Shown: positions 6,915 through 14,700 of the stretch, in pieces
Numbering within the stretch: position 1 is the first letter of the stretch
How the letters are laid out: each line of letters starts with the position of its first letter
Translations under genes and position numbers: made by a program
The notes under the pieces: generated by a model
What the model was told of the DNA's origin: nothing
The model's database searches: none
The model's input: only the letters and a program-made list of their open reading frames with translations
Assembly: GCA_934254835.1 (NCBI GenBank)
Contig: CAKQMI010000007.1
Span: forward strand, 1 to 52,206
Direction of reading: 5' to 3'
Source: an uncultured Clostridia bacterium
Lineage (GTDB): Bacteria > Bacillota > Clostridia > Christensenellales > CAG-917
DNA length: 52,206 nt

Positions 6915-8062
6915 TACGCTACGTTCTTATAAAGGACAAGTTTCGTGACTTTCTTTGAGTTGTTTCGATAAGTTCCGTCCACGTCATCAAACGTCGATAC
7001 GACTTTTGAAGCATTGTTTTTGGAATCGTTTGTGATGATTATTGTCTGTTCCGCGTTGTTAATATCATCTTTTGTATAGGAACGAGCAAGCACGTTTGTC
7101 GTTTCGTTGTCATCCGAGCATACCCAACCGATGAAGTCATATTTTGTGGAATCGATAATCGCTTGCAAAACACCTTCTGTTTGTCCGTCTTTTGCCTTTT
7201 TTCTGAACTTCAACGCGTCAAGAAGTTCTTTCAATTCATACCCCGTAAGCATTTCGGTGGTGTCTTTCTTGGTTTTTATAACACTTTCCAGAATGGATTT
7301 TCCAAGATCAAGATCTTCTGTTCCGCCGGCTTTATTATCAATTTTTGTAAACGTATTTGCTTCGTTTGCCGTTGTAAAGACGATAGTATTGCTTTTCTCT
7401 TTATCGCCTGTTTTATCAACGACAACCGCCGTAAGCTCATTGTTTCCTTCGCCCCAAGTCAAGGTGATTTCATACGCAACCTTTGGAGCGGTGGGTTGGA
7501 CAGGTTCTTCAACAGGATCAAAAACAATGGTTTTTAGCAATCTAATCATCGTGCTTGTAACCTTGCTGTCCTTATCGGTTATTAAACGAGCAAATACTTT
7601 GCCGTCTTTCGTATCCTTTTCAAACTTGCCGTCAACGATCATTCCGATTGAAATATAAGTTTTATCGATTGAAGTTTGGTCGAAAGAAGATTTATAACCG
7701 TCTGTTCCGATTCCTTGAAGTTTTGAAAAAGACGTCGGAAGAGTAATCTTTGCGGTCGTCGCCAAATCGGTCAATTTGTAAGCGACGAAATCATATACTT
7801 TGGGCGTGCCCTTGTCGTTGATTGTGTCAACGTGAACGATTTGTTGTTTTGTGTTTTTGAAATTATCCTTGGTGAGAGTACCAAGCGTTTCGTTGCCTTT
7901 CATAATTGCGATATCCAGAGACAGGTCTTCCGGAATATCGTACGTAGTAGCGGTGCCCGGACCTTTGGGACCATTGCCTTTTTTATCGCACGCCACAAAA
8001 ACGTTTAGCGCGATAACGAGAATTGCCACCACGAGCACAAGTGATAAGATTTTCTTTTTCAT
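6914..8062 (-). CDS. Lipoprotein with two molybdopterin-binding-like modules
   Basis: The 382-residue product has a lipoprotein signal ending VFVAC (Cys 25) and a Gly/Pro-rich linker. Two related modules follow, about 45-185 and 195-382. Each has the order of elements seen in the sulfite-oxidase-like fold: a helix with L..LL (YKLTDLATT; GYELKELLDAL), a strand with a Gly/Asp turn (GIGTDGYKS; WVCSDDNE) and a closing strand (LLKTIVF; TKLVLY). I see no Mo-ligand Cys. It lies 36 nt after its larger paralogue with a GGAGTG site. It is probably an extracellular ligand-binding or ligand-processing partner of the ECF importer encoded downstream. Confidence 0.6.
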   Translation of the reverse strand: MKKKILSLVLVVAILVIALNVFVACDKKGNGPKGPGTATTYDIPEDLSLDIAIMKGNETLGTLTKDNFKNTKQQIVHVDTINDKGTPKVYDFVAYKLTDLATTAKITLPTSFSKLQGIGTDGYKSSFDQTSIDKTYISIGMIVDGKFEKDTKDGKVFARLITDKDSKVTSTMIRLLKTIVFDPVEEPVQPTAPKVAYEITLTWGEGNNELTAVVVDKTGDKEKSNTIVFTTANEANTFTKIDNKAGGTEDLDLGKSILESVIKTKKDTTEMLTGYELKELLDALKFRKKAKDGQTEGVLQAIIDSTKYDFIGWVCSDDNETTNVLARSYTKDDINNAEQTIIITNDSKNNASKVVSTFDDVDGTYRNNSKKVTKLVLYKNVA

Positions 8063-8098
8063 AATTTCACTCCTGTTTGTTTTTATTTTTATTGTTGA

Positions 8099-9349
8099 TT
8101 AAATAATAATGTTGATGCCTTTGAATCCGGCATAGTCGTTTTTCCCGACGTGCAAGACGTATTCGCCCGCGTCGTTTTTGCTGATGGTTGCTTTTGTGGC
8201 GTTATCTCTGGACAATTCCACCTTGCTTCCGTCCTTTGTTGTGATTTGATATACCTTATCCTGTCCGTACATATTAAGCAAAACCAGCAGTTCTTTAAGA
8301 GCGAAAACGCCGTCGGTTTTGCCGTTGACGTCAGGATCGTAACGTTTCATTGCCGTGTCCAAAGATACAATAGAGTTTCTGAAACAAAGAATTGCCAGCG
8401 CGCTTTTTACCGTCATGGCGTCGGAATAATCGGGACCGTCAACAATGGGCAATCTGGTGACTTTGTAACTTTCGTCTCCTGCTTTTGTCCCACCCGTGAC
8501 GATATATCCGTTTTTATAGTATGCGTGCGTTGTCCAGGCGCGATATTCTTGGAAAGTGTTGCTTTCGCTTCGGTAGTCCCATGCAATCACGCACATTTTG
8601 TCCGTTTCTTGGATGTTTGTGAACAGCCCGCCTTCTCCGATAATTTTGCCCAGCGAAAGTCCTGTGTAATTGTAGGTGCCGTCGTCTTTTGTGGCAGTAA
8701 ATCCACCACCGTATTTTTCGACGTCTATGGCCTCCAGCACGTCAAATGAGAACGCGGTAGGCGCCGCCAAAATTTCGGCTGAAAACTCGATTACGTTCAG
8801 ATACTTCACCCACGTTGACGCAATTTGACCGGGTATCACTATTCTTAATGCGCCGGTTTCGCTTTTTTCTTTCATTTCGCGCCCGTCAAATTCAAAAACA
8901 ACAATGACTTTACTGCCGTGCTTCTCGGGATTGAAGACGTCCTCGGTTGTGATTGCTATGTACCCGTCAGATGCCATCAGCGAAATACTGCCGTACTCAT
9001 ACATGTCCATGCTGTTGGAAAATTCCTTGACCAAGTCTTCAAGATACACGCCTTTTAAGGTATGCTTGACGGGGTTTCCGTCCTCGTCGGTTTTGTCCGA
9101 GGCGGTGGCAGGATTGTCAGCAGTATACTCAACCCCTTTGGTTTTGTACAGTTGAAGAATTTGACTTTTCTTGATTGTAATGTCACCAAGTTTTGTCCCG
9201 TTGGAATCAACCAAACCTTTCAGAACAAGCGTATAATTGCCGTCCTCATCGTCGGGCTTTGTGCCGTCTTTGTCGCAAGACGCAAAAACTACCAGCGACA
9301 ACGCAATAAGCAAAACTAACAAAATTGCCGGGATACTTCTTTTTTTCAT
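8099..9349 (-). CDS. Lipoprotein with three molybdopterin-binding-like modules, first gene of the ECF operon
   Basis: The 416-residue lipoprotein has the lipobox FASC (Cys 25). The first module (about 37-190) is the clearest match in this locus to the oxidoreductase molybdopterin-binding fold: TLKGVYLEDLVKEF, ISLMASDGYIAITTEDVF, VIVVFEFDGREM and VIPGQIASTWVKYLNVIEF in the family order. Two further, more divergent modules follow (about 200-310 and 335-416; GLSLGKIIGE and GVFALKELLVLLN). The Mo-coordinating Cys is absent. The start at 9349 is fixed by AAAGGGGG 4 nt upstream; an in-frame upstream start would fall inside the leader terminator. It is the first gene after the strong promoter and switch-like leader. 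Confidence 0.68.
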   Translation of the reverse strand: MKKRSIPAILLVLLIALSLVVFASCDKDGTKPDDEDGNYTLVLKGLVDSNGTKLGDITIKKSQILQLYKTKGVEYTADNPATASDKTDEDGNPVKHTLKGVYLEDLVKEFSNSMDMYEYGSISLMASDGYIAITTEDVFNPEKHGSKVIVVFEFDGREMKEKSETGALRIVIPGQIASTWVKYLNVIEFSAEILAAPTAFSFDVLEAIDVEKYGGGFTATKDDGTYNYTGLSLGKIIGEGGLFTNIQETDKMCVIAWDYRSESNTFQEYRAWTTHAYYKNGYIVTGGTKAGDESYKVTRLPIVDGPDYSDAMTVKSALAILCFRNSIVSLDTAMKRYDPDVNGKTDGVFALKELLVLLNMYGQDKVYQITTKDGSKVELSRDNATKATISKNDAGEYVLHVGKNDYAGFKGINIII

Positions 9350-9360
9350 GTTTCCCCCTT

Positions 9361-9513
9361 TCAAAAAATCCATCTCGCGTTTGAGATGGATACACTGTCA
9401 AAAAAATCTCTCGTCCCCTCATCTTCTCAAACACGGAAAGCATCGCCTTTTCAAACGATACTCGTTGGTCTTATCGCCTGCATTACTGTTTAGCGAATTC
9501 GACTTGATTGGTT
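9361..9513 (-). promoter_or_regulatory. 5' leader with mutually exclusive terminator and antiterminator (riboswitch-like), ligand unknown
   Basis: About 150 nt separate the predicted transcription start from the ribosome site. The leader ends in a 9-bp terminator hairpin with a T-run (9363-9391). An upstream segment at 9425-9435 is complementary over 11 positions (one G-U pair) to 9376-9386, which is part of the terminator's 3'-proximal DNA and loop, so both pairings cannot exist together. A small hairpin AACGA-GTA-TCGTT lies farther upstream. I do not recognise a known riboswitch class. Confidence 0.6.
9363..9391 (-). terminator. Leader terminator upstream of the ECF operon
   Basis: On the minus strand ATCCATCTC pairs with GAGATGGAT around an AAACGC loop and is followed by six T. 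It lies between the promoter and the first start codon, so it can act only as a conditional terminator. Confidence 0.85.
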
Positions 9514-9519
9514 AATATG

Positions 9520-9548
9520 ATTATACATTATAGACTATACTTTGTCAA
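9520..9548 (-). promoter_or_regulatory. Strong sigma-A promoter of the ten-gene ECF operon
   Basis: Both hexamers are perfect consensus: TTGACA and TATAAT, spaced by 17 nt. Confidence 0.9.
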
Positions 9549-9636
9549 AGGCAAATATGGCATTCTCACGCGATAACGCTAATTCCTCAGCGAGGTTATA
9601 TAAAAATATTCAACGTGCGGGTTTTGATAAATAGCA

Positions 9637-9675
9637 TAAAAAACGAGTATTTGCGGTTTATTGTGCAAATACTCG
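9637..9675 (-). terminator. Terminator of the BIG2-VanZ gene
   Basis: On the minus strand CGAGTATTTGC pairs with GCAAATACTCG and is followed by six T. It lies just after the stop codon at 9700. Confidence 0.9.
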
Positions 9676-9699
9676 CCATTAAGTCTTTGTTTTGTTAGA

Positions 9700-11331
9700 T
9701 TATTCGATTTCGGATTCCTGTGCGGGGGCTTCTTCCTCGTCCAAGACGGGGATTCTTTTGAACAGGGTGCGGAAGGACAAGAAATTGTAGGCACGGACAA
9801 ATCTGATAAAGCTTTCCTTGTTGACAAGCCTCCAAATTCCAAGCACAATCGCTATCAGTAACCCCGCGACGACCATACCGACAAGCGCGCCGATAAAGTC
9901 GGTGAGGATATCGGCGATTGAGCAAGTTCGTCCCGGCGCAAAGTACTGGATACCCTCGCTGACGCCTGCGAAAATTAGCGCCAACGGCGGTGTCAACACG
10001 GCGCAAAGCCACTTTGGCTTGCATAATAAAAACAGCGTGCCGAAAATGCCAAAGCCGAGCAACGCGGACAATCCGCCGTGTCCCAAAAACTTGCGGACGA
10101 ATTCATAGCTGTCGGAAAACAACTTGACTTCAACGGTCTTTTCTTGGCTGAAGCTCGGATCGATGGTGCTTGTACAGCGAATGACCACCTTGCCAAATCT
10201 TTTTGTTTTCAGCCACCCGTCTTCCGTGATTGTTGCTTTTTTGCCGACGACCTCCCAAGTGGCTTGACTTGAAAACGCCCACGGTGAGTGCACCGCCCTA
10301 TACTTAAATGAGGTATTCGGCGAAATGACGTCGGGGCCGACTATGTCGATGCCCGTTGGCTGAGGATATTTGACGTTTACCGTCACGGTTTGCGAATGGT
10401 CGTTGTACGGCGAAGTGTAGGTCAACTTGGCAGTGCCGACGTCAACTATTGCAAGATATCCGTAATTCACGCGCACGACGCTCGGATTATCGGACGTGAC
10501 GATGAAATCGCCGAAGCTTCCCATAGGCTCAACCTTTTCAATTATACTGTCGATTGGCCTCGAAATAACGCCGTAAGTAAACGTCGGGTTGCCGTTATTC
10601 TTAAAGACGATATTCGTTGGCGGTTGAAAGGATTCATTTTTTTCAACCGTGATTGTTGCTGTTGCTTGTTCGTTATTCTTTTTGAACGTTGCGGTGACGG
10701 TTGTCGTGCCCTCTTTCAGCGCGAAAAACCTGTCTTGATGAACCACGACGTTTTCGTTATCCACCTCATATGTTGCGACGGAAGTATCCAACTTTCCATC
10801 GTTCAAAATTGCAAGCGACGACGTGCCGACTTGCAATTTTAAATCGCCAAGCGCATTTTTGGTATCTTCGGGAAACTCCCCGTAGCAACCGATTGTCACC
10901 AAGTCGTGAATGGACTCGTTGCTCTTCAACGTAGCAACAATGCTCGCCTCGCCCTTCTTGTGGCAGGTTATGACGCCGTTTTCGTCCACGCTGATAATTT
11001 CGGGATTGGTGGACCTAAACCTCACGTCCTTGTCGAGCGTTTCGGCAGGCTCGTACCATAAGCGCAACTTCTCGGTATCGTTGGCGTACAAGTACCCCGT
11101 CCCGCCCCGCGACACATAGATTTTCTGCGTGACGAGTTTTTCGGCGAACTTTGCGGATAAGCCGTATTTTTCGTTTATCCTGTCGGTTGCGTCTTGGGTA
11201 TTTTCCTTGCTTTTGTCGTTGGGCGTCGCCGACGCACCCCACAATCCGCACCACAAAACGACCGTGCAGACGAGTGCAATCGTCGCAAGGACCTTGAGCC
11301 CTATCAGATATTTTCTGTCCCGTTGAAGCAT
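9700..11331 (-). CDS. Surface protein with bacterial Ig-like (BIG2) repeats fused to a VanZ-like membrane domain
   Basis: The 543-residue protein has an N-terminal membrane helix (about 8-32), then about 380 outward residues of BIG2-type repeats, seen as VRFRSTNPEIISVDENGVIT followed by GEASIVATL and again as VTSDNPSVVRVNYGYL with VGTAKLTY. The C-terminal part (about 410-505) has several hydrophobic helices with VanZ-family elements: a GHGG start, EGIQYFAPGR and SIADILTDFIGALVG. A charged cytoplasmic tail ends it. VanZ-like proteins are linked to glycopeptide or lipid-directed stress, but their chemistry is not settled. The start at 11331 is used because GAGGG lies 10 nt upstream; a closer ATG at 11340 abuts that site. 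Monocistronic, with its own promoter and terminator. Confidence 0.8.
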   Translation of the reverse strand: MLQRDRKYLIGLKVLATIALVCTVVLWCGLWGASATPNDKSKENTQDATDRINEKYGLSAKFAEKLVTQKIYVSRGGTGYLYANDTEKLRLWYEPAETLDKDVRFRSTNPEIISVDENGVITCHKKGEASIVATLKSNESIHDLVTIGCYGEFPEDTKNALGDLKLQVGTSSLAILNDGKLDTSVATYEVDNENVVVHQDRFFALKEGTTTVTATFKKNNEQATATITVEKNESFQPPTNIVFKNNGNPTFTYGVISRPIDSIIEKVEPMGSFGDFIVTSDNPSVVRVNYGYLAIVDVGTAKLTYTSPYNDHSQTVTVNVKYPQPTGIDIVGPDVISPNTSFKYRAVHSPWAFSSQATWEVVGKKATITEDGWLKTKRFGKVVIRCTSTIDPSFSQEKTVEVKLFSDSYEFVRKFLGHGGLSALLGFGIFGTLFLLCKPKWLCAVLTPPLALIFAGVSEGIQYFAPGRTCSIADILTDFIGALVGMVVAGLLIAIVLGIWRLVNKESFIRFVRAYNFLSFRTLFKRIPVLDEEEAPAQESEIE

Positions 11332-11355
11332 AAAAAACATTCCCTCTTTGGAAAT

Positions 11356-11384
11356 ATTATACAAAACCCCTCTCCATTTTGCAA
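11356..11384 (-). promoter_or_regulatory. Promoter of the BIG2-VanZ gene
   Basis: TTGCAA and TATAAT are separated by 17 nt, 25 bases upstream of the chosen start codon. Confidence 0.8.
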
Positions 11385-11430
11385 CAATTATTACTTTATT
11401 TTCCCCTTCCGAGTGGCACGTTGCGGTTTG

Positions 11431-11650
11431 GTTCCCACGAGATTCTCACGACACCACATCACACAAGTACAAAGTATCTCGTGAGAGGTCCCGATAAATG
11501 CCTCAGAATGACAGAAGAGAGTACCTCGCCAGAATCTCTAACAATGAAAGCGTATTCCTTGCGTGCGACGCACTTGTTGTCATTCCGAGCGTAGCGTGGC
11601 TTAACACTCTTTTCTGTCATTCCGAGCGTAGCGTGGGAATCTCGTGGGAA
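11431..11650. repeat. Cluster of interspersed palindromic repeats
   Basis: This noncoding stretch holds two copies of CATTCCGAGCGTAGCGTGG (11581 and 11618), a complementary pair GATTCTCACG.../CCTCAGAATGACA, and a hairpin with loop TACAAAGTAT (11445-11485). Related copies lie at 18975-19023, 23765-23811 and 44464-44510. Similar elements are scattered in many clostridial genomes; no gene is present here. Confidence 0.7.
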
Positions 11651-11730
11651 CGAATCCTTATGAAAGCGATGAAGCGATGTGTGCCTTCGGCGCGTAACGC
11701 GGGCGTCGTGTGGAAAGAATGAATTTTTTC

Positions 11731-11762
11731 CAAACAAAAACACACCGCGTTTGCGATGTGTT
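11731..11762 (-). terminator. Terminator of the LRR protein gene
   Basis: On the minus strand AACACATCGC pairs with GCGGTGTGTT (one G-T pair) around AAAC and runs into a T-rich tail, 25 bases after the stop codon. Confidence 0.85.
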
Positions 11763-11786
11763 TTGTTTGTTGTGTGGCAACAACGT

Positions 11787-14700
11787 TTATGAATTAGCCT
11801 TGCTTATATCTCCGTCCGTGCAATGCACAACGTAGTTCCCTGTATTGTATTTCCAATCTTCTCCTTTACTTATGGCTTTCCATTGCGCTTTCGTTCCATT
11901 GAACGTTATGCTCGTAAGCCCGGTGCACCAAGAGAAGGCAGATGAGCCGATGCTCGTCACGCCATTACCGATTGCCACACTCGTAAGTCCGGTGCAACCA
12001 GAGAAAGCCCAACCGCCGATGCTCGTCACGCTGTCGGGGATTGTTATGCTCGTAAGCCCGGTGCAACCAGCGAAGGCTTCATCGCCGATGCTCGTCACGC
12101 TGTCCGGGATTGTCACGCTCGTAAGTCCGGTGCAATCACGGAAGGCCAAATTGCCGATGCTCGTCACGCTGTCGGGGATTGTTATGCTCGTAAGACCGGT
12201 GCACCAAGAGAAGGCATAAGCGGTAATGCCTAATGTTCCTTCTTTTAATACAATTGACGTATTGCTTGGCATAGTTCCTTTGTACTTATAAGCAACTTTG
12301 CCGGCATACACAAGACCGTCGGGCTGATTGTTGTACCATGCAGTATTATAGAAGGCATAACCGCCGATGCTCGTCACGCTGTCAGGGATTGTCACGCTCG
12401 TAAGCCCGGTGCAACTACGGAAGGCATTAGAGCCTATGCTCGTCACGCTGTCGGGGATTGTAATTGATGAGGCAAGCTCATTGTTTATATACAAGTTCTT
12501 GTTGCTTGAGTCATATCTCATCAAATTGCCCAATCCTGAAATATTGCACCATGCCGCTATATCCGTGATATATATGTCTTGAAGGTTGTAACATTCATAG
12601 AAGGCAGAATAGCCGATGCTCGTCACGCTGTTACCGATTGTCACGCTCTTAAGTCCGGTGCAATTACGGAAGGCATAATCGCCGATGCTCGTCACACTGT
12701 CGGGGATTGTCACGCTCGTCAGTCCCTTGCAGTTATAGAAGGCATATTGATAGATTTTAGTTATATCCAATGGTAAAATCAATTCGGTATTAGTGCCGTG
12801 ATAAGCAACCAAAATCTTTTCGTCTCCGTCCGTATATATAACGTATCCGTTTTCATCCGTCGTAAGTTTGCTTCCGCCTTCGTTTGTGTAAACGTTCTTT
12901 GCATAATAGGCAACTTTTCCATTGTCAGAACTGCCTGCCGTGATTGACAAAGTGGATTTGTTATACACTTCTATGAGTCTATAGCAATCATCGAAGGCAT
13001 AATTGCCGATGCTCGTCACGCCACTGCCTATTGTCACGCTCGTAAGTCTATAGCAACCATAGAAGGCAGAATTGCCGATGCTCGTCACGCCACTGCCTAT
13101 TGTCACGCTCGTAAGTCCGCTGCAACCATAGAAGGCTTCATAGCCTATGCTCGTCACGCTGTCAGGGATTGTCACGCTCGTAAGCCCGGTGCAACCAAGG
13201 AAGGCATACGACGGAATGATTTTTACATTGTCTCCTATATTTACTGTTGCAAGATTTGAACAACCATTGAATATAGGATAATTATACGAACCCGCACTTG
13301 TGCATTTGGTTGCATTCCAATTGACTGTCGTAAGCCCCGTGCAACCAGAGAAGGCCTCTTTGCCTATGCTTGTTACGCTGTCCGGGATTGTCACGCTCGT
13401 CAGTCCCTTGCAGTTATAGAAGGCATATTGATAGATTTTAGTTATATCCAATGGTAAAATCAATTCGGTATTAGTGCCGTGATAAGCAACCAAAATCTTT
13501 TCGTCTCCGTCCGTATATATAACGTATCCGTTTTCATCCGTCGTAAGTTTGCTTCCGCCTTCGTTTGTGTAAACGTTCTTTGCATAATAGGCAACTTTTC
13601 CATTGTCAGAACTGCCTGCCGTGATTGACAAAGTGGATTTGTTATACACTTCTACTAATCTATAGCAACCATCAAAGGCATAATTGCCGATGCTCGTCAC
13701 GCCGTTGCCGATTGTCGCATTCGTAAGTCCGGTGCACAACAAGAAGGCCTGGACGCCGATGCTCGTTACGCTGTCAGGAATGGTTATGCTCGTAAGCCCG
13801 GAGCAATCATAGAAGGCCCGATTGCCGATGCTCGTCACGCCATCGCCTATTGTCACGCTTGTAAGTCCGGTACAATTATAGAAAGCACCCTCGCCGATGC
13901 TCGTCACGCTGTCGGGGATTGTTATGCTCGTAAGCCCGGTGCACTCATAGAAGGCAGAATCGCCGATGCTCGTCCCACTTGTTATTACGATCTCAAATGA
14001 TTTACTTCCGCATTGTTTTGCAACAGTTGAAGCTACAGTGGAAGGTCCTATTATTTTGGTCAATCCGGTGCAACCAGAGAAGGCATAATCACCGATGCTT
14101 GTCACACTGTCGGGGATTGTTATGCTCGTAAGTCCGGTGCAACCATAGAAGGCTTCATAGCCTATGCTCGTCACGCTGTCGGGTATTGTTACGCTCGTAA
14201 GTCCGGTGCAACCAGAGAAGGCAGAAGAGCCGATGCTCGTCACACTGCCCCCGATTGTCACGCTCGTAAGTCTATAGCAACCATAGAAGGCACTCTTGCC
14301 GATGCTCGTCACACTGTCGGGGATTGTGATGCTCGAAAGCCCGGTGCAACCAGAGAAGGCAGAATCGCCGATGCTCGTCACGCTGTTAGGGATAGTAATA
14401 CTTTTAATTTTTGACGATATAAAAGTGTCAACGTTGAACCCATTATCTGCAATTGCGGTTACGGGCACGCCCTTATAACTTGACGGAATCACGATATTTT
14501 CGCCCAGCGAATCCTGTTTATATTTTTTTGCATAGTACATATCGCCGTTTTTTTCTATCCCTGATTCTTCGTAATATTTAAGGCTTATCGCGTACGTGCC
14601 GTCTTCCTGCATGATATAGAAATACGGATCAGTATTATACGCCGATATTCTCGACGCTCCGTAAAAACCGCCACACATCGAAGCGGTTGATATAATCAAG

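Noticed and set aside
11900..14400. Regularly repeated 69-bp pattern resembling a CRISPR array
   Set aside because: The repeats are in frame, encode LRR_5 units and have no unique spacers or cas genes nearby.
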